Source: a bacterium
GTDB taxonomy: Bacteria > Bacillota_I > Bacilli_A > Mycoplasmatales > Mycoplasmoidaceae
Assembly: GCA_017645255.1 (NCBI GenBank)
Contig: JAGCPI010000001.1
Span: 20,680-84,679 of the forward strand
Direction of reading: 5' to 3'
DNA: 64,000 bases
Every line of letters begins with the position of its first letter. Positions within the stretch are counted from its first letter, which is position 1. A program made the translations under genes and the position numbers. This document shows, piece by piece, positions 47,409-57,830 of the stretch. A model generated the notes under the pieces. The model was not told the origin of the DNA and searched no databases. It saw only the letters and a list, made by a program, of their open reading frames with translations.

Positions 47409-47933
47409 ATGAAAGAATTAATTACAACTAATCATCCTTTAGCATCAATCCCTTTACAAGAAGAAAATTGAAAAAAATTGCAATTAATGTTTAAATATTG
47501 CAAAATTGAACTTGCTTTATCAATTTTGCTTGTTTTAAACGGAATTGCTTTTATTGCCGCCATGGTTTATTGACCTGATTTTAATACCGCACAATTAAGT
47601 TGTGCTTTTGCCATTCCGCTAGTAATTTGACTAGCATTAGCAATTCCATCTAATATTTTTGAAAATAAGTACACTAAGAATGTCAAGAATCTTGGAATTA
47701 TTTTCGCTGAACGGAAAGCTTTATATAAGGTTAACCACCGCATTACCATGTGTGCATTTTTGCTTGGTTTATTTGCTTGGTTTATTACTATTCGGTTATA
47801 TATATGAACTAAATCAATTTATAACGATGCCAAAAAGCACATGGACCAACATCAACCATTTTTTATTGATATTTCTAACGATAAAGATGATGATGGATCA
47901 ATTGGGGGTTTTTCAATTTGAAATTGAATATAA
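47409..47933 (+). CDS. Small membrane protein, unknown
   Basis: This is a 174-residue protein (MKELITTNHPLASIPLQ), RBS AGGAAG. Three hydrophobic segments lie near 33-54, 63-81 and 114-134, and an acidic end (DISNDKDDDGSIGGF) follows. It may belong to the same broad group as the small membrane proteins downstream. A long terminator follows. Confidence 0.68.
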
Positions 47934-48279
47934 AGAATAGTGGATTGCTTAAAAACCATAAATTAGGACACGAAATTGGGTAAAAATTCCAATTTTGTGT
48001 TTTTTTTATTCCAATAATTCAATCTTAAGAATACTAATCAGAATTAAACATCCTGATTATCAAATAAATTGCCAAATCATAAAAATGATTGAATCATAGG
48101 ATAGGGAAAGTTGCAATATTAGAAGTACCATCAAATGACAACTGAAAATTAAAAATCATCAAAGTTTCTTAAATTTTTATTTATTTCCATAAGCAAGATA
48201 TTTAAATCAAAAAATCAAAACACCTATCTCTTCTTGAACTTTAAATAATTAAAGTCATTAATTTGTTTTAATTGTTTAG
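47934..48279. other. Gene-free stretch with a terminator
   Basis: A hairpin at 47968-48008 (ACACGAAATTGG / CCAATTTTGTGT, T8 tail) ends the 47409 gene. Past it, to 48279, I see no gene; the sequence may be decayed mobile DNA but shows no readable transposase. Confidence 0.5.
47968..48008 (+). terminator. Terminator of the 47409 gene
   Basis: A 12-bp stem with one G-T pair is followed by eight T. Confidence 0.85.
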
Positions 48280-48323
48280 ACTAAAAAAACAATAATCCTT
48301 CCATTTTTGAAAGAATTATTGTT
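48280..48323 (-). terminator. Terminator of the 48418 gene
   Basis: A 9-bp stem AACAATAAT / ATTATTGTT with a partly paired inner part gives T7 on the minus strand. Confidence 0.75.
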
Positions 48324-48417
48324 CCATTTTAATGCCCTGATTTAGGCATAAAATTATTCAATATTTTGTTTTAGTTAATACAAGTTAACCATTATTTTTT
48401 AGTAAAGAATGATTAAT

Positions 48418-49020
48418 TTAATTTGCAGGGTTAGAATTTAATGAATTATTATTTTGCGGTGAATTATTAGTTGGGAGATTAACCTTATTTTGGTGATCAA
48501 GATAATATTGATTTAACCGATCAATGAATAACGCAAGTGATTTGTTATATCCCACTCAAGTTAGGATTACTAATCCTTTCACACCATACCATTGTCCATG
48601 TCACATTGGTTTAGTGTGAAAATATCATAGCATCGTATAAACAATTTTTGGATAATTCATTGCAACTGGATCAATTGAACCTTGGCCCATTAGGAAGTCA
48701 ATTGTTTTATAATAACGTTTTGCATTTCAATGTAATATTTGCACACATCCAATTGCTGCTAAAAACCAAATAAGGCATAATGCAATGCCAATTGCACTTA
48801 ATGAGTTCGTTGGGAATAAATAAACAATACATAGAACTAATTGGACAATTGCTAATGCAAAAAATAAAAAGGTAAAAGGAAAAATAATCCATAGTAATTT
48901 GCTTACAAAATTTACTTGATTTTCTTTAAATTTGCTGGTATATTGATAATATGAGAAATTAATCACATACTTGGAAATATCGTAATTATTATAGTATTTG
49001 TATGCGTCTGAATAAGACAT
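48418..49020 (-). CDS. Small membrane protein, YPKIVYTMLWYF subfamily
   Basis: This is a 200-residue protein (MSYSDAYKYYNNYDISKYV). Two or three membrane helices span residues 42-97. A cytosolic part follows with DFLMGQGSIDPVAM, YPKIVYTMLWYFHTKPMW, VGYNKSLALFIDRLNQYYL and an Asn-rich end. Near-identical motifs occur in 54929-55609 and in the broken copy at 49227. It is one of a set of small membrane paralogs scattered over 48-58 kb. Function unknown. Confidence 0.75.
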
Positions 49021-49158
49021 ATGATGATTAGTAATAAGTTGCTTATTACGCTACTCCTTCTTTTCTTTCATTAATTTTTATTATATACACCGCATTTACA
49101 TGTACTAAAAGTAATCACGATAATAATGATTAATTTTTATCTAAATAAGTGGGAGATT

Positions 49159-49190
49159 AAAAAAATAGAAGCTTGAATGCTTCTATTAAG
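49159..49190 (-). terminator. Terminator downstream of the broken copy
   Basis: A perfect 9-bp stem AATAGAAGC / GCTTCTATT has its T run on the minus strand. Confidence 0.7.
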
Positions 49191-49226
49191 ATTAATTATC
49201 TTATTTAATTAAAGTTACTTATTAGG

Positions 49227-49545
49227 TTAATTAGCTGATGTACTTGAGGGGCCTTGCAAGCTGTTAATTAATGGTTTATTTTCATAATTTTGGTGATCTA
49301 AACAATATTGGTTTAAGCGATTTATGAAATTGCTAATGATTTAGTTTGGACATCCCAACTTTGAATAACAAGTCCTTATACTCCTTGATATTAGAACCTA
49401 AACATTGATTTAACATGAAAATACCAAAAACACGTATAAATAACTTTGGGGTAGGTAACTCGTACAGAATCTAATGAATCATTTCCATCAAAAAATCAAT
49501 TACTTTATAATATTTTTTGCTTTTACATAAAAGGAAAATGGAAAA
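49227..49545 (-). pseudogene. Decayed copy of the small membrane protein
   Basis: The C terminus reads cleanly (FINRLNQYCLDHQNYENKP to a TAA at 49227), very close to the 48418 gene. Further upstream the pieces KKYYKVIDFLMEM and PTPKLFIRVF are broken by TAG/TAA and frame changes. The N-terminal half with the membrane helices is missing or unreadable. The IS30 remnant lies just beyond. Confidence 0.7.
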
Positions 49546-49689
49546 GTTCACATTAATAAAACCCATTTTAAGTTTTTGATTAAATTGAACAATTGACAAA
49601 GAGAAGGTATCGCAATATTTGGATGTTCAACTTGGATCTTATGATACGTAGCATTACATCATGTTATCGTTTTTCATAATATCACAAAA

Positions 49690-49972
49690 ATAACTTTGAA
49701 AAATCTTCGTATTTTAAGTTGTGAAAAAAAGCATTTATTGCGATGACGACAATATGCTTTTTTGCTAGCAATTTCTGCGTCGTAAAAATAATTGAAAGTA
49801 TTTCTTTTTAATTCCCACCAAATTGTCGATTTACTGCGATTTACTTTTTTACAATTTCATTGATTGATAAATTTTCATCATTGAAGAAATGCTGAATTAA
49901 ATTTCTTTCACTTTGGTTTAAATGTATGTATTTCATGGTTAATTGACTTTACCACTTTTTTTATACAAAAAA
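49690..49972 (-). pseudogene. IS30-family transposase remnant, N-terminal part
   Basis: From an ATG at 49936 it reads MKYIHLNQSERNLIQHFF and then NDENLSINEIVKK before a frame break. Shifting frame recovers NRSKSTIWWELKRNT and AYCRHRNKCFF, the helix-turn-helix region of IS30 transposases. The rest of the transposase is absent. The first 18 codons and about 45 nt before them match the IS30 gene at 63947. Confidence 0.8.
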
Positions 49973-50002
49973 GCACAATAACTTATTTATAAGTCATTGT
50001 GC
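49973..50002 (-). promoter_or_regulatory. Hairpin upstream of the IS30 remnant
   Basis: A 13-bp stem, GCACAATGACTTA / TAAGTTATTGTGC on the minus strand, is followed by T6. It is the counterpart of the hairpin at 63879-63910, with paired base changes between the two copies. Confidence 0.7.
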
Positions 50003-50098
50003 TTGATATTGCATATTATGAATGCAATAACTACTTAAGTTATTGAATTTTTATGAATAAGAAATTACTTTTATTACTTTCTAAAATAAATCATAAAA

Positions 50099-50827
50099 TT
50101 AAGTTAAAGAATCAGGATGAAAAGTGTAATGAATAGTTCGATCAGCCATATAATAGCATCCAACACAATGGTCAAATCAACAAATTCATTTTGCATTCTC
50201 ATCAATGGGAAAATTTAAATTATCATAAACTCAAAAGAAATATTTAAGTGCTAAAAAACCATCATATCAACTTCAATGGCGAATAATGTGGTTTAAATCA
50301 CGATGTCAGTCATATCAATGATATTCTCAAAAAGCCATTTGTAAACTTTCAGGATATTTACTTAAATCTTTTTCAATATATCCTTCATCTTGCATTTTTT
50401 TAAATAATTTTTTTAACGACTGTAAATATTTTTTATTATACGAATGGAATGTTGCAAAAGGTAGAAAGTATAATACCAAATAAAGAACAAGGAAAAAAAC
50501 AGTTAATGCAAAAAAAACTCAAATTAAAGCAAGTGATTCTAAATATAGTTGATAAGGGTGAGTACAACAACCAAGTATAATAACAAATCCAATTAAAATA
50601 CTAATTCCAAATCAAAAAACAACCACTTTATCATAAAAGATTAAAGGACTAAGTTTTTTAATTTTAAAAAAGAAAGTTAAAAAATCATTTGGATTAGCAC
50701 TACTCACGTCATATTTTTCTTTTTTATTAACAATTACCTGTCTTACATCATAACTTTCATCAACCCTAAAAATATCTAAGGTTGGATCATAAATAGACAC
50801 ATAATCATTTGAATTATTTTGTTTCAT
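50099..50827 (-). CDS. Small membrane protein coupled to an exported protein
   Basis: This is a 242-residue protein (MKQNNSNDYVSIYDPTLDIF). Two membrane helices lie near 70-90 and 97-125. The cytosolic part has DLSKYPESLQMAFWEY and a Trp-rich region (YDWHRDLNHIIRHWSWYDGF), and the protein ends in a Cys/Trp-rich WICWFDHCVGCYYM stretch. The closest relative in the window is 24735-25343. Its ATG overlaps the stop of the upstream exported-protein gene (TAATG), so the two are translationally coupled. Confidence 0.72.
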
Positions 50828-51843
50828 TAATTATTAGTAACCATTGCACATATACATAAGATTCAAGAAGTGATAGCAGTTAATGTAAAAACTGCTGGAA
50901 CAATTCAACCAAAACTATCAGTAACAGTTGTTAAACCTGTCATAATTAAAACAATGTCCTTAAAGGCAGATACTAATGGTGCACTCATTAAAGAACTGCG
51001 AACAATAAACATTAAATTATCATTTAAATAACCTTCAGTTTTTGACTTAATTAAACTTGTTTGAATTCCTAATCCTACTGCTGCTATACCTAACGCTGCT
51101 GCAACACAAGAAGCAGAAATTGCTGCATAAGTGGTAATTCCGAATCAATCACAAAATCACATCAATACGGAAATTACACTAGCAATAACTGCAACACCTC
51201 CTACTGTTAAAGACGCAGTTTCTAAGTTACTAATTTCTTCAGAAACAGTTGGGTTTTGTGCATAATAAAATAAAGATAGATTATTTACTTTTTCCTTATT
51301 ATTTATTGATTTTTTACTTTCACTTTGAATTTCTTTTACTTGTTCTTTAATTTGATTGATTTTATCTTGACTAATAAAATGACCATAAATTGAATCAATA
51401 TTCTTTTCGGTAATTGGATTATTTTTTGTTAAATTATGCATAGTCAACATCCCATTTTTAATTTGATTTTGTTGACTAACTGACAATTTTTTTAATCCTT
51501 TGGAAATTTTAGTCATTAATTGTTTATTTTTAATTGAATTTTCATTGCTAATAAGCAATGTAACATCCCTAGTATTAGAAGATTCATTGTTTGCATCGAA
51601 GTTTAGGAATTGGTTAAATTGATCTTCAACAGTTTGTTGTTCTTTTGTTTTAACTTTTCATTTAGTAGAAAAACTCGCAAGTTTATTACTTGTAGTTACA
51701 TCAACTATATTTGAAGTTGATGAAATATTATTATTGCTGTTTTGTTTTAAAACAGTTAATGGAGTAGCAATTGCAACTACTCCAATACTTATTATTCCCA
51801 ATGAAGAAAATAATAAGTACTTTCATTTCTTTGACAATTTCAT
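50827..51843 (-). CDS. Exported protein with hydrophobic C terminus, copy 1
   Basis: This is a 338-residue protein (MKLSKKWKYLLFSSLGIISIG). An N-terminal signal/anchor helix (8-29) has no lipobox Cys. A hydrophilic helical middle carries SVSQQNQIKNGMLTMHNL and EKNIDSIYGHFIS. From about residue 215 come four hydrophobic segments rich in Ala, Gly and Ile (TVGGVAVIASVISVLMWF, AAISASCVAAALGVAAVGLG). Copy 2 is at 53253-54284. RBS AAGGAGA. The downstream membrane-protein gene overlaps it by one base. A secreted pore-forming or toxin-like role is possible but unproven. Confidence 0.7.
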
Positions 51844-51960
51844 TATTATCTCCTTATTTTTTCATTTTAAATTTTATTTCAAGTTATAAGTGCTAATCAA
51901 AAACTTCGCCATCCAAATTGGAAAATAATTATTTTAGAAAAGAAATGATTATTGTTTTCT

Positions 51961-52414
51961 ATGTCTAAACAATTAAAATTAGACCAATAACTTGAATTAT
52001 TCAATATTTATGAAGCACTAGGAACACGAGCAGTATGATTTAAATACTCAAAGTACAAGAAAATAATAGAATTATTTCTTGATTCATTTGATGCTATCAA
52101 AGACAGACTTGGTGGCTCAATTGTTCCTACCATCATGAAGTACATTATTCAGCCAAAACTCATAAGAAAATGTTTCCTAAATATCATTCAATTCTCAATC
52201 GAAGTTTTGAGTTAGAAATTAACTTGATAACCAAGTAGTTGAATTTTTATTCAGTATTCTTAAAACTAAACTTATTTCCAAGTTGAATATTAAAAATATG
52301 GCATTTGCTGAATTAAGACAAGCAATCTCTGATTACATCTATTACTATAATAATGTAATAGTTCAAGAAAAATTAGGTTGGATGAATCCAACTCAAATTG
52401 AAAATCAATTATAA
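51961..52414 (+). pseudogene. IS3-family transposase remnant
   Basis: Broken frames start with MSKQLKLDQ and then LELFNIYEALGTRAVWFKY. The 3' part reads VVEFLFSVLKTKLISK and FAELRQAISDYIYYYNN, then VQEKLGWMNPTQIENQL to a TAA at 52412. This is the usual end of IS3-type OrfB transposases (the integrase core's last Glu helix). Internal stops and the small size show that it is dead. Confidence 0.8.
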
Positions 52415-52422
52415 TGAAAAAA

Positions 52423-52465
52423 CATGAAATTTGAATTTTTGTCCAAATTTCATGTCCTAGTTTAT
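52423..52465 (+). repeat. IS3-type element end with hairpin
   Basis: An inverted repeat ACATGAAATTTG / CAAATTTCATGT directly follows the transposase remnant. Positions 52428-52465 match 10796-10833 with two differences. Confidence 0.6.
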
Positions 52466-52492
52466 TTCTTTTATTAACTTAGGAATTTTTGC

Positions 52493-52528
52493 AAAAAAAA
52501 GTAACAACCTATTTAAATAAGTTGTTAC
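52493..52528 (-). terminator. Terminator of the 52582 gene
   Basis: An 8-bp stem GTAACAAC / GTTGTTAC with an inner AT stem has an A8 run upstream, which gives T8 on the minus strand. Confidence 0.75.
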
Positions 52529-52581
52529 ATTAACAATTGTATAAATGGCAAAATGTAGGTTCTTTTTACTTTATATTTTCA

Positions 52582-53181
52582 TTATTTATCATTAGTTGGT
52601 TTGGTAGTAGTTAACAAATTGCTTGGTGAATGATGCTGCAAATAATATTCATTAAGTTTTTGAAAAAATACTGCAAACGAATAATACAAGTAATCAGTTG
52701 TTACAATCCAATAGCGGTTCATATCATAATGGTAAATTCTTCCAAAATAAAATAATAATTCGGACATTAAATGTGGATAAGCGTTTAAATCTGAATCAAT
52801 ATATCCTTGATAGACTAGTTGCATAAACGAACTAATGTAATAATTACCATAGCGAACCAATCAAATTAGAATGACAATTTCTGTGCCAAATCCAAAACCC
52901 AAACCTAACACTCAGCAAACAATTGCATATATTTGATCATTTGGTGCGTTAGCATTGTTGTTGTAAGTATATAAAAAATAAATTGCTAATCCACCTAAAG
53001 TAAATAAAACAATTCAAGCGGGAATTGCAAAAGAAAAAAATGTAATTCGAAACTTAATTAATACATGATGCGGATCTTCAGTAAATTTTTTGGTTAATTG
53101 ATAATAATTATCATTCAAAATATATTTACTAACGTCATAATCGCAATCCGCGATGCAGTCTTTTTTATGAGCTCACTTCAT
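52582..53181 (-). CDS. Small membrane protein, unknown
   Basis: This is a 199-residue protein (MKWAHKKDCIADCDYDVSKYI). Two membrane helices lie near 46-70 and 83-106. LNAYPHLMSELLFYFGRIY and a conserved end FFQKLNEYYLQHH follow, as in the 48418 and 55635 proteins. No good RBS is seen before the ATG. It lies 71 nt after the second exported protein in the same direction, repeating the exported-then-membrane order seen at 50827/50099. Confidence 0.72.
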
Positions 53182-53252
53182 AAAAGATTAATATATTAAA
53201 TATAGTTTTCTTTAAATAAAGAATAAAAAGATTTTCCCATTTAAGATAGAAA

Positions 53253-54284
53253 TTATCTTTCTTCAACTGCATTAAAAATTTCGCAAATTAAAGAGATGAT
53301 ATTACCTAATAGCGGAATGTATTCAACTCATTCATCAAAATCATCTAAATTTTGATTCAATTCATTAGTAGTAGCAATTATTTTCAAACCAATTTTAGTT
53401 GTTGCACTACAACTTGAAACTACTGCAGTAGTTCAGTTAGGATTTTCACCAATATCTTCTTCTAGTGAATCAACAGCACTTCCGGTTGCAAAACTTATGG
53501 TTGAGCATGCAAATGCTGCTAGTCCAGCAATTGTAGCAACTGTTTCAAGAGGAGGAATAAAGAAACCCGCTATTCCAGCAGCTACAGCTATTATTGACGC
53601 CGCAATTGCCACGTAATTGCTATCGTTCCTAATTTGAGATAGTTTATCAATATATTGACCAACAGTCATGGAATTGTATGCAAATGAAATTGTTGGAAGT
53701 GAAAATAAATCTGCTTTATTTTGATAGCTAGAAGTTTTATTTTTTAAATTACTATTATTTTTATTTTCAACAATTCTTTCCTGAATTTTTTGAACAACAC
53801 GCTTACTAACATATGGACTTAAAATGGCTAAATAATTTTTAATATTAATATTACCCTTAGTACTATTTATATAGGATTTAATTTTGATATAACTAGCAAG
53901 CATTCCGTTTTTAATTTTATTTTGGGATGCTAGTGGTAATGACTTTATCAAATTTAAATTTTTATAATTAATACTTTTAATACTGTCTTTACTATTTGGC
54001 AAATCTAGCAATGTTGCATTAGCATTTGCAGCCAAATTAGAATTCGTAATTTGTGAAAATAAATTATCAACAAATTGAGTATTTTCATTATCATTAACTC
54101 ACTTATTAGATAAACTGTTAATTACTTCACTTTGACTATTTTCACCATCTACTAATGAAACAGTTTGGTTAGAATTAATTTTATTAGTTGTTGATGTTTC
54201 ACAAATTACAACTGGTGGAACGATTGCAGTAATGCCAATCGTAACAATTCCTAGGGATAAACCTATTTTTCATATTTTTTTCAT
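53253..54284 (-). CDS. Exported protein with hydrophobic C terminus, copy 2
   Basis: This is a 343-residue paralog of 50827-51843. It has a signal/anchor helix (MKKIWKIGLSLGIVTIGIT), a Ser/Asn-rich linker and LPLASQNKIKNGMLASYIKI in the helical middle. A Gly/Ala-rich hydrophobic stretch follows near residues 215-255 (VAIAASIIAVAAGIAGFFIPP, AGLAAFACSTISFATGSAV). It ends with GNIISLICEIFNAVEER. The IKNGML motif and overall layout are shared with copy 1. No RBS of note before the ATG. Function unknown. Confidence 0.7.
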
Positions 54285-54928
54285 ATTTACAATCACTTTT
54301 GTTTTATTAATTTAATTATACTTACTTTAAATTAATTAGTAGCAATTAAATAAAGGCATCGTTCTAGTCGTCCAAGTAATGCTTTTGTTATCTTAATCTA
54401 AGTTTGAAATTCAAAATAATCATCTAAAAATGTAATAAATTTTTTTAACTATGTCACAAAATTTGGAGACATAAAAATGGAGCAATTTTATGGCAAAGAC
54501 AATAGATAAAAAAACTAATAAAGAAATAGAAAATGAAAAGGTCCAAATTTAACTTCTAAGATTATTTCTAGTACGGATGCAGGAGCGAAACAAAGATGAT
54601 ATCTAGAGAAAATTTGCAGAAGATATTGGCTATGGTGAAATTGCAAATTTACTAAATTAATTAGGTGATGAAGATAATGAATGGCTTCTTGAAAAGATGA
54701 CGGAAATTATCAAAAAGAAAAGAAATCATTCATTTAGAAAAACAATTAAAATTTTGAATATCTAAAATCAAAAATTTGCAATTTCATAAGTGCAAAATAT
54801 CCAATAGACAAAGTGAATTTTAATCATGAATGATTAAGAAGAGTAATCAATGATATTTTTAATGGACCTAAATTTAGAATAGGTAGCAAGCCAATTGAAC
54901 ATATTATTTTTGACAAATATGACTATTT
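54285..54928. other. Decayed, unrecognised coding remnants
   Basis: Short plus-strand frames near 54491-54550 (MAKTIDKKTNKEIENEKVQI, then a stop) and around 54612-54730 (KFAEDIGYGEIANLLN, EWLLEKMTEIIKKKR) look like a broken gene of foreign type. Another piece lies near 54810-54930 (NDIFNGPKFRIGSKPIEHI). Stops and frame changes are frequent. I cannot name the parent gene; a transposase is possible. Confidence 0.4.
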
Positions 54929-55609
54929 TTAATCTTCAAGTAATTTGAATCATGCGTCAAATGGGTATTTGTGCAATATTAAAAAATAGTGAATGATTAA
55001 ATTTTCATCCACTATTTTTATATTATTGAGCAATTTGGGTTTTAGTTTGTTCTTGTTGTGAGTTAAATAATATTCATTTAAGCGGTCAATAAATAACGCC
55101 AGGGATTTATTATAACCATATCAACTTTGCGGAACTAGACCGGGGTGTGCCATTCATTGGCCTCATCACATTGGGTGTTCATGAAAGTATCATAGCATGG
55201 TATAAACAATCTTTGGATATTGCATCGCAACCGGACTTAATGATCCATTACCCATTAATAAATCAATCACCTTGTAATACTTTTTTGCATGAGCATGCAT
55301 GACAAATACTAAACCGATTGCCATAAAGAATCAAATTAAGCAGCATGGAATGCCAATAAAGCAATAAGGATTATTGGTATTTAACCCAATGACAATACAA
55401 CAAATTAATTCAATAAATAAACCTGCTAAACAAATTGCCGTACCAAGTCCGACTAAAATTGCTAACTTCTTAACTTTAGCAACTTGATTAGTGCCAAATT
55501 CTTTGGTATGTTCATAATACGAAAAATTAAGGACATACTTACTAATATCATATTGGTTGTAATAATCATAATATTTAGCTCAACCAAATTTACTTGCTCC
55601 AGGATGCAT
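54929..55609 (-). CDS. Small membrane protein, YPKIVYTMLWYF subfamily, extended tail
   Basis: This is a 226-residue protein (MHPGASKFGWAKYYDYYNQYD). I took the second ATG (55609) because AGAAGG lies 8 nt before it; an ATG at 55615 is the alternative. DISKYVLNFSYYEHT, membrane helices near 48-105, MGNGSLSPVAM, YPKIVYTMLWYFHEHPMW and FIDRLNEYYLTH match the 48418 gene. The tail runs 30 residues further than relatives, straight through a terminator hairpin (54982-55019), which suggests that the original stop was lost. Confidence 0.72.
54982..55019 (-). terminator. Terminator lying inside the 54929 reading frame
   Basis: A 15-bp stem with one mismatch (AAAAATAGTGAATGA / TCATCCACTATTTTT) has T on the minus-strand side. 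Confidence 0.75.
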
Positions 55610-55634
55610 TTTCATTACCTTCTTATAAATAATA

Positions 55635-56219
55635 TTAATTACTTTCCTTGCTATCACTAGCAATTAATGGATGAGTAGCTAAATAATATTCATTTAATTT
55701 ATCAATAAAGTTGGCACACGCATACATTGATCAATAAAAAGAATACATTGGAAACTGATTACTATCACTCATACCAAATAAACCTAATTCAGTATTGTTA
55801 CGTACTTGCAATTGAATTAGTTGCGGATACGTACGTAAATCGGTATTAATTAATTTATCATGCAGTAAATCACAAAATACTCCATAGTATCGATACATTT
55901 TATACATGATGAATAATCATATTGGACCAGCAGCTAATAAGTCAATAATTAAAATTAAAACTCCAGTTCCTAGCACAATCTTCCATGAATAATCAAAATC
56001 ATTAAATCATACCAAATACATGATAAATAATACTATTAAAGGAATGGATAATGTGACCCCTAAACCGATGGTTCACCAAGTTGCCTTTCGCAACTTTCGC
56101 ATGTATCCAACATTATGCACTCCATATTTTTTAGTTAATTCATAATATTTGTCAGTCGTAATGTATTTACTTATTTCGTAAGTGCAATCTTGGATTGCAT
56201 TCAAATGATATCTTGTCAT
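55635..56219 (-). CDS. Small membrane protein, unknown
   Basis: This is a 194-residue protein (MTRYHLNAIQDCTYEISKYI). TTDKYYELTKKYGVHNVGY is followed by two membrane helices (about 52-75 and 87-110). Then come LRTYPQLIQLQVRNN and the family ending FIDKLNEYYLATH. It is co-directional with 54929 (20-26 nt gap), so probably one unit. Confidence 0.74.
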
Positions 56220-56251
56220 TTTATTAGTTATTTAACTAGTTATATTTTATT

Positions 56252-56283
56252 AAAAAAAGTAACCACGCAAAATGGTTACTTTT
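56252..56283 (-). terminator. Terminator of the SDR unit
   Basis: A 10-bp stem AAAGTAACCA / TGGTTACTTT gives T7 on the minus strand. Confidence 0.8.
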
Positions 56284-56293
56284 AATCATTTAA

Positions 56294-56908
56294 TTATTTA
56301 GGATCAGTATCTGGGTCATCACTTCATGGATCAAGATTTTCATCTTCAACTTGGTGTAAGGTGACGTGATGTTGAGCAGCATAACTCTTTACTCATTCCA
56401 ATTCTCATTGGTGTTCTTGTTCATCAGTAAGATGTTTTCTCTTTAAAATTGCTAGCACATCTCCTAACACTGCCAAATCCATTAATAAACCAAACGCAAT
56501 CATACTTCAAGTGCATTTCATTGGTTTTTCTTTAGCAAGCCAAAAGAACTTAACCATGACGTAATTATCAAAATTATCATCATATTTCTTAATAACTTCA
56601 GCGTCTTTAGTTAGTCGATAGTGAAGTAAAAAACCTAAAATAAAACAAATTGCAAACATGATTAAAAAGAAAATTCCAACCCCTAATTCAGCACGAAATG
56701 GTTCATAATTAGGTGCATCTTTAATGTATACTGCTCCTGCTACTGTTAATCAAATCCCCGCAATAGCAAAAAACCATCACAAGAACGAATTAATTGATAA
56801 AAAAATAGTATACCATTTAATGCGTTCTAATACTTTGCGGTCTTTAGGATCAACATTATAAACTGGCAAATGTCGATCTTTAAAATAATCTGGTTGAATA
56901 CGACTCAT
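56294..56908 (-). CDS. Small membrane protein, DRK-type subfamily
   Basis: This is a 204-residue protein (MSRIQPDYFKDRHLPVYNV). DPKDRKVLERIKWY leads into two long hydrophobic regions (about 34-60 and 78-102). VIKKYDDNFDNYVMVKFFW and a charged cytosolic end with LTDEQEHQWELEWVKSY and an Asp-rich tail follow. It aligns well with 57831-58499. It lies 31 nt after the SDR gene stop, so it is in the same unit. Confidence 0.74.
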
Positions 56909-56939
56909 AAGAAAATAAGATTAATTAAATTTGATTTAA

Positions 56940-57689
56940 TTAATAGTCTGACAATCCTCCATCAACGCAAAGAATGGAACCAGTTAAGAAAGTGTTTTCT
57001 TGCGATGCTAAAAAATACACAGCATTAGCAATATCTTTTGGTTCCCCCATTTTTTTCATTGGAGCAAGATTGGCTAATGATTCTTCAGTTAATCTTCCAC
57101 TCGCAATTGCTTTTTCAAAAATTTCAGTTTTAATTGCACCAGGAGCAACTGCATTGACTCTTATTCCTTTAGTTGCATAATCAATGGCTGTTGCTTTAGT
57201 TAAACCAACTACTGCATGTTTACTTGCAGTATAAAAAGCAGTGTGGGCGGATGCTCTAATTCCTAAGAAACTAGCAACATTAACAATTTGACCTCCACCC
57301 GTTTTAAGCATTGCTTTGATTGCATACTTCATACCAAAGTAAGTTCCTAGTAAATTAGTATCTAAGGTTTTAATAAAGTCTTCAGTGTTTGAATCAGCAA
57401 TTGGTCCTTCACCCATTGTAATTCCGGCATTATTAACAAAAACGTCAACTTTACCAAATTTATTAACAGTTTCTTCTACTAAATTTTTTACTTCTTCTTC
57501 CTTAGTAACATCAACCACCATTAGGGTTGGAGCGTCGCATCCTTGATCAGTATAGTATTTTAAGATTGCATCTTTTTGGTTTGCTTTGCGGCTAGTAATC
57601 ACCACGTTGTAGTTATTTTGCAAAAATTTTAAAGCAATCCCTCGACCAATTCCACTTGATCCTCCAGTAATAATTACAGTTCGTTTCAT
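56940..57689 (-). CDS. Short-chain dehydrogenase/reductase (FabG-like)
   Basis: This is a 249-residue classical SDR. The cofactor loop is TGGSSGIGRG (residues 8-17), VNNAG lies near 86-90, and the catalytic Ser region is VNVASFLG with YTASK as the Tyr/Lys pair (around 153-157). RVNAVAPGAIKTE and the end FLTGSILCVDGG are typical of FabG-like enzymes using NAD(P)H. The substrate cannot be told. The gene has no tryptophan, so it reads under either code; this and its tidy motifs would fit recent acquisition but do not prove it. It is first in a unit with the 56294 gene. RBS AAAGGAG. Confidence 0.92.
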   Translation of the reverse strand: MKRTVIITGGSSGIGRGIALKFLQNNYNVVITSRKANQKDAILKYYTDQGCDAPTLMVVDVTKEEEVKNLVEETVNKFGKVDVFVNNAGITMGEGPIADSNTEDFIKTLDTNLLGTYFGMKYAIKAMLKTGGGQIVNVASFLGIRASAHTAFYTASKHAVVGLTKATAIDYATKGIRVNAVAPGAIKTEIFEKAIASGRLTEESLANLAPMKKMGEPKDIANAVYFLASQENTFLTGSILCVDGGLSDY

Positions 57690-57794
57690 TTGATTTATTC
57701 TCCTTTTAAAGTTGATTAATCAATAAATATTAAATTCGCAAGATTAATCTCTAAGTTAATTTTATATGAGTAAACCATATCCGTAATGATAAAT

Positions 57795-57827
57795 AAAAAA
57801 GTAAGAAGTATAAAACTCCTTACTTTC
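57795..57827 (-). terminator. Terminator after the 57831 gene
   Basis: An interrupted stem AAAGTAAGAAGT / ACTCCTTACTTT gives a T run on the minus strand. Confidence 0.75.
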
Positions 57828-57830
57828 AGG

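Noticed and set aside
47659..47940. A 93-residue hydrophobic ORF overlapping the 47409 gene
   Set aside because: It is out of frame with 47409, which has a good RBS and a sensible membrane-protein sequence; this one is a shadow.
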